From contig JAWKRP010000009.1 of the NCBI GenBank assembly GCA_041389565.1, positions 1 to 64,000 on the forward strand: 64,000 nucleotides of DNA, read 5' to 3'. This document shows positions 34,016 through 41,361 of this stretch, piece after piece. How positions within the stretch are numbered: position 1 is the first letter of the stretch; every line of letters begins with the position of its first letter. The position numbers and the translations under genes were made by a program. The stretch comes from JACKEQ01 sp041389565 (GTDB lineage: Bacteria; Myxococcota_A; UBA796; GCA-2862545). The notes below the pieces were generated by a model that saw only the letters and a program-made list of their open reading frames with translations, had not been told where the DNA came from and searched no databases.

Positions 34016-34037
34016 CCGGGAGGGGGTGCGCTCCCGG
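34016..34037 (-). terminator. Hairpin terminator between the 348-residue unknown gene and purH
   Basis: A 7-bp perfect stem (CCGGGAG 34016-34022 and CTCCCGG 34031-34037) sits 2 bases after the stop codon of the gene at 34040. No U-tract follows. It would separate that gene from the purine operon starting at 33985. Confidence 0.5.
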
Positions 34038-34039
34038 GC

Positions 34040-35086
34040 TCAGGAAGCGGGGTCGACGATCTCGGGCCACAGCGCATCGGCCTGCTTGCGACCGCGGCGG
34101 ACCTCGGAGCAGAACCAGCTCCACACGCCTTCCCAGTCGGACGGAGGTGCGGTGTCGGTGACCTGGTAGGCGTGGTCGGCCGACTGCACGTACCGGCCGC
34201 CGAGGAATCGGAACGTCTGGCGCAGCTCGCGGTTCGCGCAGCCCTCGCCCTCGGCGGTGAGGGCGGCGCGCAGCCCCACGGCCACGGAGTCTTCGGCGGC
34301 TCCGAGCGGCGGGAGGATGCTGTGCTCGGGCAGCTGCACGAGGTGACTCGCGATCTCGGCGAGGTGGTAGACCAGCAGGTTCGACGCGCCCCCGAGCTCG
34401 GTGCTCGTGGTGACGGCCTCCTCGGCGGCGTCGCGCACGGCCACGGAGAGCCCGTCGAGCACCCACTGGAGGGCTTCGAGCGATGTGGCGGCGGCGAGGT
34501 CGGCCGGGGGGATCTCGGGGAGCGGATCGCGATCGACCGTGCTGCCCGAGAGGAAGCGCGTGATGGGCTCGCCGCGCCCCCCCGACATGGCGCGACCAGC
34601 GCGGAGCGCGACCGCGAGGCGGGTGAGGGTGGGGACCTTCGCGCCGAACAGCACGTCGAGCACGGCGGGATCGCTGCTCATGCCGAGCCCGGACATCGCG
34701 CCGCGCACCGCACGCGCGAGCGCACGGGCCGGAGCGCGGGCGTCGTTCGCGAGCTCGAGCGCGGCCTTCGTGGCGGGATGCGCGCCCTTCCCGGTGCGAT
34801 CGACCAGGAACCAGCCGCCCTCACCGTGGGGCTGGACCGTGACGAGCACGGGCTTGCCGGGGGCTCCGGGGATCACGACCGTGGCGCCGTACCCGTGCTG
34901 ACGCCCGACGGCGCAGCTCGCCAGGACGGGTGCGTACAGCACCGCCGGCCCGGGGACCTCGACGGCCTCGGACTCGTCGCCCACCACGCTGACCTGCAGC
35001 GGCAGGCCGAGCTGTCGGGCCCGCGTCAGCAGCAGGATCCCCGCGGTGGTGGCCCCTGCGCTGCTTCCCTTGAGAGCGATCTCCAT
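34040..35086 (-). CDS. Cytoplasmic protein of unknown function
   Basis: 348 residues, no signal peptide or membrane helix. The N-terminal part has a Rossmann-like alternation (ALKGSSAGATTAGILLLTRA, LPLQVSVVGDE), followed by a beta-rich stretch (GYGATVVIPG, PVLVTVQPHGEGGWFLVD) and a helical C-terminal half. The end contains a Trp-rich motif (DWEGVWSWFCSEVRRGRK). I recognise no family. GGAGG 4 bases before the ATG at 35086 supports the start; the longer open frame upstream is a shadow of the aldehyde dehydrogenase gene. Single gene, divergent from that dehydrogenase. Confidence 0.7.
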   Translation of the reverse strand: MEIALKGSSAGATTAGILLLTRARQLGLPLQVSVVGDESEAVEVPGPAVLYAPVLASCAVGRQHGYGATVVIPGAPGKPVLVTVQPHGEGGWFLVDRTGKGAHPATKAALELANDARAPARALARAVRGAMSGLGMSSDPAVLDVLFGAKVPTLTRLAVALRAGRAMSGGRGEPITRFLSGSTVDRDPLPEIPPADLAAATSLEALQWVLDGLSVAVRDAAEEAVTTSTELGGASNLLVYHLAEIASHLVQLPEHSILPPLGAAEDSVAVGLRAALTAEGEGCANRELRQTFRFLGGRYVQSADHAYQVTDTAPPSDWEGVWSWFCSEVRRGRKQADALWPEIVDPAS

Positions 35087-35189
35087 CAGTCCTCCGGCGG
35101 CGAATGGTATCCCGATTCCGCGGCCTGCCCCCCTCCGGTCGCACGGCGCGGCTCGCTCGGCGGGATAAAGTGCGGAACGGAGGTGCCCC

Positions 35190-36542
35190 ATGGCGGTGCT
35201 CGAGTCCTTCAATCCGGTGAACGGCGAGCGGGTGGGTGAGGTCGCGATCACGCCCGTCGACGCGATCCCGGGGATCGTCGAGCGCGCTCGCGTGGCGCAG
35301 CGGTCGTGGCGCGCGCTCCCCATCGAGGAGCGTGCGCGCCGGGTGGCGGCAGCGGGCCCCGAGATCGTGGAGCGGTCGCGCGAGCTGGGCGAGCTCCTCA
35401 CGCGCGAGATGGGCAAGCCCATCAAGGCCGCGGTCGGAGAGGTGCTGTCCTGCGGGAAGGGCCTGTCGGACGAGGTGAAGGAGATCATCGACGCGCTGGC
35501 GCCCGAAGAGCTGGTCGACCGGTTCACCCATACCACCCTGTTCCACGACCCCTACGGGGTGTGCGCGGCGATCACGCCGTGGAACTTCCCGATGTCGATG
35601 CCCCACTGGATGGTGGTGCCCGCGCTCGTGGCCGGGAACACGGTGGTCCTGAAGCCCTCCGAGGAGACGCCGCTCATCGCGGATGCCTGGGCACGCATCC
35701 TCCAGAAGCACCTGCCGGCCGACGTGCTCCAGATCATCCACGGCGACGAGGCACAGGGGAAGGCGCTGGTGGCCGCGAACGTCGATCTCGTGGCGTTCAC
35801 GGGCTCGCGGAACGCGGGTGCACACATCCTGTCGGCGGCGGGCAGCCAGCTGAAGCGCGTGCTGCTCGAGCTCGGCGGGAAGGATCCGATGGTCGTGCTG
35901 GCCGACGCCGACGTGGCCGCCGCAGCGCGGTTCGCGGCCCGGAACAGCTTCCGGAACACCGGCCAGGTCTGCGTGTCCACCGAGCGGATCTACGTGGATG
36001 CCTCGATCCGCGACGCGTTCGTCGAGACGCTCGTGGACGAAGCGCGCGGAATGGTCGTGGGAGACGGGCTCGACGAGGCCACCGACCTCGGGCCGATGAT
36101 CAACGTCCGGCAGAAGCGACACGTGGTGGAGCAGGTCCGCAAGGCCCGCGAGAGCGGCGCGACCCTGGCGTTCGGCGATCCGGATCTCGACGGGAACTTC
36201 CTGGGTCCGATCGTGCTCACGGGCGTCGACCACGGGATGGACGTGATGGCCGAGGAGACGTTCGGTCCGGTCGCTTCGGTCCAGACGTTCACGGGGATCG
36301 ACGAGGCGGTGGAGCTCGCGAACGACACCCCGTACGGCCTCGGCGCCGTGGTGTTCGGAGGCGACGCCGCCGCGGCGGTCGCGAGGCGGCTCGATGCCGG
36401 CATGATCGGGATCAACCGGGGTGTCGGCGGCGCGAGCGGGAGCCCGTGGGTGGGCGCCAAGCAGTCGGGGTACGGCTTCCACAGCGGTCCGCACGGGCAC
36501 CGGCAGTTCACGCAGGTCCGCATCGTGAGTCGGGCTCCGTGA
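35190..36542 (+). CDS. Aldehyde dehydrogenase (succinate-semialdehyde type)
   Basis: 450 residues. NAD(P)-dependent oxidation of an aldehyde to the acid. Visible: ITPWNFPMSMPHWMVVPAL (near 129-147), cofactor site VLKPSEETP, the general base E227 in LLELGGKDP, and the nucleophile C261 in NTGQVCVSTERIYV, then ETFGPVASVQTF. Length and motifs fit short succinate-semialdehyde or related dehydrogenases, but the substrate cannot be fixed. ATG at 35190 with GGAGG upstream; a GGGATAAAGT box lies 18 bases before it. The stop overlaps the next gene by 4 bases. Confidence 0.92.
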   Translation: MAVLESFNPVNGERVGEVAITPVDAIPGIVERARVAQRSWRALPIEERARRVAAAGPEIVERSRELGELLTREMGKPIKAAVGEVLSCGKGLSDEVKEIIDALAPEELVDRFTHTTLFHDPYGVCAAITPWNFPMSMPHWMVVPALVAGNTVVLKPSEETPLIADAWARILQKHLPADVLQIIHGDEAQGKALVAANVDLVAFTGSRNAGAHILSAAGSQLKRVLLELGGKDPMVVLADADVAAAARFAARNSFRNTGQVCVSTERIYVDASIRDAFVETLVDEARGMVVGDGLDEATDLGPMINVRQKRHVVEQVRKARESGATLAFGDPDLDGNFLGPIVLTGVDHGMDVMAEETFGPVASVQTFTGIDEAVELANDTPYGLGAVVFGGDAAAAVARRLDAGMIGINRGVGGASGSPWVGAKQSGYGFHSGPHGHRQFTQVRIVSRAP

Positions 36543-37549
36543 CGAAGGGGCCCGCCGATCCCGTTCGTCTGTCGAAGACGCTGTCGTTCCTCCTGCGGCA
36601 CAAGCCCGAAGCGGGCTCGCTGTCGCTCGACGGCGATGGCTGGACCGACATCGAGAGCGCGTGCAGGGCCGCAGGCAAGCTGCTCCGTCGTCGCGTGCCC
36701 GCCGACGAGGTGGTGGCGATGCTCGAGAACGCCCGCGTGAAGCGGTTCGAGATCGAGGGCGAGCGCATCCGCGCGCTCGTGGATCGGCGCCAGAAGCGGC
36801 GAACCACCCCGCCCGACATCCTGTACCACGCATGCACCGAGGGTCAGATCGAGCGCGCGATGGCAGCGGGGCACCTGGCTGCCTCGGGCCGCCCGCTGTT
36901 CCTGTCGTCCGACGAGCCGCAGGCCTGGCGTGTGGCCCACCGCATGCGCACCGACGCCCCGCGCGTGCTGTACATCGACACGACGCGGGCGCGCCGCCAC
37001 GGGGTGAGGTTCTTCCAGAACCGCCGCACGGGGCTGTACTCCGCCGAGCGGCTGCCCGTGTCCGACGTGCTGAACCTGCAGCCGAACTTCGCCGAGCAGC
37101 GATCGGCGGGCGGGATCCCCATCCGTATCGCTGAAGACGGGCGGCCGCGCATGGCGCTGATCCGCGTGACGCGACGATCGGGCGTCACCTGGGAGATCGC
37201 CAAGGGCAAGCTGGAGCCCGGCGAGACGCCCGAGAGTGCTGGTGTCCGCGAGGTGCAGGAGGAGATGGGGCTGCAGACCGCCCTGAACGTCACGGGGTAC
37301 GTCGGGCTCATCCGGTACGGCTTCCTGGCGCCGGGGGGCCTCCCGCGCCTGAAGTCGGTGTACCTGTTCCTCATGGAGCCCGAAGACCCCCGCTCCGAGG
37401 TGAGCTTCGAGCCTCGCGAGGCGGAGGGCATCAAGGACGTCCAGTGGTTCACGCCCGGCGAGGCCTGTCGCGCGGTCACCCACTCGAGCCTGCGCCCGAT
37501 CATGCGTACGGCCCGCGAGCTGGTCGAGCGGCAGCATGGAGACGGGTGA
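36539..37549 (+). CDS. RNA 2'-phosphotransferase (KptA/Tpt1) fused to a Nudix hydrolase
   Basis: 336 residues with two enzymes in one chain. Residues 8-185 are KptA/Tpt1-like: LSKTLSFLLRHKPEAGSLSL with R20-H21, GWTDIESACRA, I-R78-A, ILYHACTEGQIERAMAAG and LFLSSDEPQAW. KptA moves an internal or terminal RNA 2'-phosphate to NAD+, giving ADP-ribose 1''-2''-cyclic phosphate. Residues 195-330 are a Nudix domain with a perfect box (G223 KLEPG E TPESAGV REVQEEMGL 245). Nudix enzymes hydrolyse ADP-ribose-type compounds, so the fused domain may remove the KptA product (inference). GTG start overlapping the aldehyde dehydrogenase stop by 4 bases. Fusion of the two enzymes is uncommon and there is no sign of a frameshift. 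Confidence 0.88.
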   Translation: MTKGPADPVRLSKTLSFLLRHKPEAGSLSLDGDGWTDIESACRAAGKLLRRRVPADEVVAMLENARVKRFEIEGERIRALVDRRQKRRTTPPDILYHACTEGQIERAMAAGHLAASGRPLFLSSDEPQAWRVAHRMRTDAPRVLYIDTTRARRHGVRFFQNRRTGLYSAERLPVSDVLNLQPNFAEQRSAGGIPIRIAEDGRPRMALIRVTRRSGVTWEIAKGKLEPGETPESAGVREVQEEMGLQTALNVTGYVGLIRYGFLAPGGLPRLKSVYLFLMEPEDPRSEVSFEPREAEGIKDVQWFTPGEACRAVTHSSLRPIMRTARELVERQHGDG

Positions 37550-37754
37550 GGCATCCTGCGAGGCCGTCGAAGGCCGCGGATGCCTCGCCGCACGCGCCCC
37601 GTTGCCGTGCGGTGAGGAGAGTACGACCGTCGACACGGGGCTCCAGGGGGTGGTGGAGGGTGCGGGATGCGGCTGTCGGCTCGACGTCGCAGCGCCGACA
37701 CCCTGGATCGGGCTCGTCCTGATGGGGGTGCTCGCGTGGCGTCGGTGCTGCTGA
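37536..37754 (+). CDS. Tiny Cys-rich ORF with MYXO-CTERM-like tail (possible remnant)
   Basis: A 72-residue frame that bridges the 186 bases between the KptA-Nudix stop and the OmpA start, overlapping both by 14 and 19 bases. The N-terminal half has four cysteines. The last 30 residues read GAGCGCRLD, a spacer, a hydrophobic stretch (TPWIGLVLMGVLAW) and RRCC. That is the Gly-Cys-x-Cys / membrane helix / Arg-Arg order of MYXO-CTERM sorting tails. It has no signal peptide, which such proteins need, so it could be the tail of a decayed gene or a coincidental frame. Confidence 0.4.
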   Translation: METGEASCEAVEGRGCLAARAPLPCGEESTTVDTGLQGVVEGAGCGCRLDVAAPTPWIGLVLMGVLAWRRCC

Positions 37755-39508
37755 CCCTGTGTGCCGGGGCGCTCGCCGGGGTCGACGCCCAGGGCCTGCA
37801 AGCGACGGACGGCGGCCGCTATCCCGCGCTGATGGAGCCCGATCTCGGGATCGAGAACACGCTGGCCGCGTCGATCACGATGCACTTCGGGAGCGATCTG
37901 GCGGTGCTGCGCACGGCCGACGACGACCACGTGATCCTCGACCAGGTGACGACCCAGGACCTCCAGATCAGCATGAACGTGTTCGATGCCGCGCGCATCG
38001 GGTTGGCGCTGCCGCGTCACAAGCCGGTCGTGCTGGAGGGGCTTCGCCAGGATCGCTCGTTCGCAGGCGACTTCGCGGTGTTCGTGCAGGGCCCCCTGAT
38101 CACGGGCGAGCGGGTGAACGCGACGCTGACCGCCCAGCTCGACCTCCCGCTCGGCAGCGAGCGCGTGTGGCTGGGCGACCCCGATCCGGCGCTCGCGGCC
38201 ATCTCGGCGCTGGAGGTCCGCAACGGGCGGCTGACGTTGCTGGCGAACCTCGGGCCCCGGGTGAGCCGCACCGTCCTGATTCCGGGCATGCGGTGGGGGA
38301 ACCACTGGGTGTACGGGCTCGGCGCGCGCTGGGAGCCGTACGGGCCGATCGGGCTCACCTCGGAGCTGTTCGGTCGCACGCCGATCAACCCGATCGGCGG
38401 CCCCGCGGGCGCGTACCCGCTCGAGGTGCTGGCGACCGCCGACTTCCGCCTGGGCCCGGTGACCCTCGGGTTCGGCGGTGGGCGAGGGCTGACGCGGGGT
38501 CTCGGCAGCCCCGACACCCGGTTCCTGGGGCGCGTGGATGTGCGGCCGCAGCGCAAGGTCGACCGCGATGGCGACGGGATCGGCGACGTGCGCGATGTGT
38601 GTCCACTGCGCGCCGAAGACCTCGACGACTTCCGGGATCAGGATGGGTGTCCCGACGAGGACAACGACGAAGACGGCCTGTTGGACGCTGTGGACGCGTG
38701 CCCGGTGCAGGCCGAGACGTTCAACGGCTGGCGCGACCGCGATGGGTGTCCGGATGCCCCCGCCGAGCTCGAGGTGGTGGTGCTCCCCGACGATCGGCCG
38801 GACGCCGTGCTCGCCTGGCAGGGCCAGCAGCGCGTGGTGGCCCCGGGCAGGCCCGTGCTGCTGGACATGGAGGCGGGCCTGGTCGAGATCGTCGCGACGG
38901 CGCCGGGTTTCCTGGAGGCCCGTCTCGTCGAGTCGGTGCCCGAGGGCACGGGCGCCACGCGGATCCTCACGCTCGAGCCGGTGCCCACGGCGACCGTGCG
39001 CCTGGTGGTGACCGATCCCGCGGGAGTGCCCGTGCTGGCGACCCTCGACGGCGTGGACGTGCCGGAGGCGGGCCTGCGGATCGAGCGCGAGGCGGGCCCC
39101 TGGGCCGGGCAGATCCTGGCCCCGGGGTTCTTCCCGACGGCGTTCGAGCGCGAGCTCGAGCCCGGCGAGCACGAGGTGGTGGAGGTGCTCCAGCCCGCCA
39201 GTCTCGACGCCGAGGTGGGCTTCGAGACCGACAGCGCGGCGCTCACCGACGAAGCGCTGGTCTTCCTGGAGTCCCTGCGCGCGTACCTCGAGGCCCACCC
39301 GGAGGCGCAGCTCGTGCGTGTGGAGGGGCAGGCCGACGACGCCGGGACGAGCGCGTACAACTACAAGCTGTCGACCGCGCGCGCCGAGGCCGTGCGGCGC
39401 TGGCTCGTCGAGCACGGGGTCGACGAGGCGCGCTTGCAGGCCATCGGGTCCGGAGAGGCGGGCACCGAGCGCCGTCAGGTCCGGTTCCGGGTGTTGATCT
39501 GGGACTGA
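37736..39508 (+). CDS. OmpA family protein with thrombospondin type-3 repeats
   Basis: 590 residues. Signal peptide (MASVLLTLCAGALAGVDAQ), an N-terminal strand-rich domain of about 240 residues likely to be a barrel, then calcium-type TSP3 repeats near 272-342 (DRDGDGIGDVRDVCP, DNDEDGLLDAVDACP). A PEGA-like beta segment (about 345-475) follows, and a C-terminal OmpA domain (485-590) with the peptidoglycan-binding signature GQADDAGTSAYNYKLSTARA. It links outer membrane and peptidoglycan. The GTG at 37736 follows GGGGGTG; the frame before it lacks a signal peptide. The next gene, another barrel, starts 40 bases downstream. Confidence 0.9.
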   Translation: MASVLLTLCAGALAGVDAQGLQATDGGRYPALMEPDLGIENTLAASITMHFGSDLAVLRTADDDHVILDQVTTQDLQISMNVFDAARIGLALPRHKPVVLEGLRQDRSFAGDFAVFVQGPLITGERVNATLTAQLDLPLGSERVWLGDPDPALAAISALEVRNGRLTLLANLGPRVSRTVLIPGMRWGNHWVYGLGARWEPYGPIGLTSELFGRTPINPIGGPAGAYPLEVLATADFRLGPVTLGFGGGRGLTRGLGSPDTRFLGRVDVRPQRKVDRDGDGIGDVRDVCPLRAEDLDDFRDQDGCPDEDNDEDGLLDAVDACPVQAETFNGWRDRDGCPDAPAELEVVVLPDDRPDAVLAWQGQQRVVAPGRPVLLDMEAGLVEIVATAPGFLEARLVESVPEGTGATRILTLEPVPTATVRLVVTDPAGVPVLATLDGVDVPEAGLRIEREAGPWAGQILAPGFFPTAFERELEPGEHEVVEVLQPASLDAEVGFETDSAALTDEALVFLESLRAYLEAHPEAQLVRVEGQADDAGTSAYNYKLSTARAEAVRRWLVEHGVDEARLQAIGSGEAGTERRQVRFRVLIWD

Positions 39509-39548
39509 TCTGCTGGACCTCGGGTAGAACGGTCCGTGGAGGGCGACG

Positions 39549-40481
39549 ATGATCGCGTTGTGGATGAGCTCGGCACTGGCGACCTCGGGGCCGTGGGTGG
39601 TGGGTGCGCGGGAAGTGAACGTGTACGTGGGCCTCGACACGCAGCGCCTCGATCGCCTCCAGATCCAGGGAGAGGGCGGGCGCGACGCCCAGGTGATCGA
39701 CGTGGGCGAGGGCCTGTCGACGCTCGGATTCAAGGGCATCGCGACGATCGGGGTCGCGAACCGCGTCGATCTCGAGCTCACCGTGCCCTGGTTCCGCACC
39801 ATCGCGAACCGTCCGGACTCCGAGCTGTGCGCCACGCTGGGGCTCGACGCCTGCGAGACGACGCAGGGGATCGGTGTGATCACGGCGCGCGCGAAGGTGC
39901 TCGTGCTCGATCAGATCGCGGGGAAGCCGTTCTCGCTGTCGGTGATCGGGGTCGGTCGGCTCGGGATGTTCACGCACCCCACGCGCGCCCGCATCACGAA
40001 CCTCGGCGAGGGCACCCAGGATCTCGGGCTGTCGGTGAGCGCCGGCCGCGACGGGGTGCTCGGGAACCAGGGGTTCTGGTCGAGCTACGTCGACCTCGGC
40101 TTCGTCTACCGCATCCCGAACACCGACTCGTACCCGCAGCTCCAGGGCGACCAGATCGCACCCCACGAGGAGTACACGGCCTTCGGGGAGCTCGTGTTCT
40201 CCCCGCGGCTTCGGTACGGCTTCGGCCCGACCGTCGGCGGGTTCCTGCGGCCTCGTGGGGTCGACTTCCTGGATGCCGACCTCACCGACCCCGACCGCCT
40301 GGCGGCCCTCCGCGTGGGCAACCTGAAGGTGGGGGGCACGCTCATCGTGCGCGCCGACAGCGGGTTCTCGGCGTCGATGCAGTTCCAGCGGTCGGTGTAC
40401 GCGTTCAACAACCCGTACACGACCATCGTGACGGCTGGCGTGTCGTTCCAGGGCCGCGCGAAGGACCCGAACGCGCCCTGA
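39549..40481 (+). CDS. Predicted outer-membrane beta-barrel protein
   Basis: 310 residues with a short signal (MIALWMSSALATSGP). The body is a series of amphipathic strands (REVNVYVGLDTQRL, GIATIGVANRVDLELTVPWF, FSLSVIGVGRLGMFTHP, ELVFSPRLRYGFGPTVG, TLIVRADSGFSASMQF) ending ASMQFQRSVYAFNN and TIVTAGVSFQGRA. The lengths and aromatic girdles suggest about 12 strands, as in transport-type porins or 'transporter' barrels. GGAGGG precedes the ATG; a GGGTAGAAC box is 18 bases upstream. It probably shares a transcript with the OmpA gene. Confidence 0.75.
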   Translation: MIALWMSSALATSGPWVVGAREVNVYVGLDTQRLDRLQIQGEGGRDAQVIDVGEGLSTLGFKGIATIGVANRVDLELTVPWFRTIANRPDSELCATLGLDACETTQGIGVITARAKVLVLDQIAGKPFSLSVIGVGRLGMFTHPTRARITNLGEGTQDLGLSVSAGRDGVLGNQGFWSSYVDLGFVYRIPNTDSYPQLQGDQIAPHEEYTAFGELVFSPRLRYGFGPTVGGFLRPRGVDFLDADLTDPDRLAALRVGNLKVGGTLIVRADSGFSASMQFQRSVYAFNNPYTTIVTAGVSFQGRAKDPNAP

Positions 40482-40548
40482 CTTTGGGCGGAACCCCGGG
40501 CTCGCAGGGACGGTCCGTGAGTGCGGCGGTCACCCGATCACGCGCGCA

Positions 40549-41361
40549 TCACGGGGTCGGCTTGGACTTGATCTCGTGCTCGCGGGTGTCGACGACCTTG
40601 CCGAACTTGTCGTAGATGATGACGCGGTCGCGGTCGTTGTTCCAGATCGGCACGTCGGAGCCGAGGTAGACCGAGAGCTGGGCCGCAGGATCGGCCTGGT
40701 GGCGGCCATGCCCGCTGTGCACGGCCACCGTGTAGCCGGCCGGCACGGTGACATCGGGGAGATCGAACGAGAGGCCGGTCTCCTTGGCGATCTTGTAGCC
40801 GAGCAGGTTCACCGAGTGCTCGCTGATGTTCGCGACGCGCATGTACTCGCCGTTCACGTTCTCTCGGTCGTCGCCCTCGGCGTTCGCGTGGAACGACGTG
40901 ATGTGCAGCGTGCCCTGGTAGTGGTCGGTGGTCCAGATGCCCTTCTTCGCGGCCTTCGCGCGGGCCTGCGCGTCGAGCAGGGGCTGCACGTCGTACTGCT
41001 CGGGCGGGATGATGAACACGTGCCCGAGCCCCTCCTCGAGGAGCGCGATCGACAGGTTCACGCCGTCGACCGTGATGCCCGCGAGCAGGCGGCCGTACCC
41101 ATCGCGCGGGTTCTCGCCCTGCAGCACGAGCTGCACGGTCTTCCCTTCGGTGAGGCGCTGCGTGAGGTCGCGCGCTTCCTTGCCGTACGCCTCGGGCGGC
41201 TTGAGCTCGGGCGTGTTCACCCACGAGAGGCGGACCTTGTCGCCGTTCTCCAGCGTGAGGGTGTCGCCGTCGTAGTTGCTGCGCACCACCGGATTCACCG
41301 GGGGAGGCGGCCAGTTCTGGTAGTTGCCCGCGAACGAGGTGAGGGACAGGAGCAAGATCAA
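40549..41361 (-). CDS. Secreted thermonuclease (SNase) with lamin-tail-like domain
   Basis: 270 residues. TTG start at 41361 overlapping the upstream stop by 4 bases, with GAGGAGG 4 bases before it; this gives the signal MILLLSLTSFAG. Residues about 20-140 are a staphylococcal-nuclease domain: YDGDTLTL (Ca2+ site), VRLSWVNTPE (Arg35 and Glu43 equivalents, but Asp40 replaced by Asn) and DGYGRLLAGI (Arg87 equivalent). Residues 150-265 form a beta-sandwich like the lamin-tail domain (LHITSFHANAEG, EYMRVANISEHSVNLLGYKIA, VPAGYTVAVHSGHG, IYDKFGKVVDT). It should degrade extracellular or periplasmic DNA/RNA, perhaps anchored by the second domain. It is co-translated with the aspartic protease gene. 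Confidence 0.87.
   Translation of the reverse strand: MILLLSLTSFAGNYQNWPPPPVNPVVRSNYDGDTLTLENGDKVRLSWVNTPELKPPEAYGKEARDLTQRLTEGKTVQLVLQGENPRDGYGRLLAGITVDGVNLSIALLEEGLGHVFIIPPEQYDVQPLLDAQARAKAAKKGIWTTDHYQGTLHITSFHANAEGDDRENVNGEYMRVANISEHSVNLLGYKIAKETGLSFDLPDVTVPAGYTVAVHSGHGRHQADPAAQLSVYLGSDVPIWNNDRDRVIIYDKFGKVVDTREHEIKSKPTP

Noticed and set aside
35990..39883. A 1297-codon minus-strand frame, and similar long ones at 10302-14150 and 22851-26348 (upper part)
   Set aside because: Low-complexity Arg/Ala/His/Asp-rich translations typical of antisense frames in G+C-rich DNA; the sense genes have clear families.
40482..40548. Terminator between the barrel gene and the nuclease gene
   Set aside because: Only weak imperfect pairings (GTGA/TCAC) with no convincing stem.
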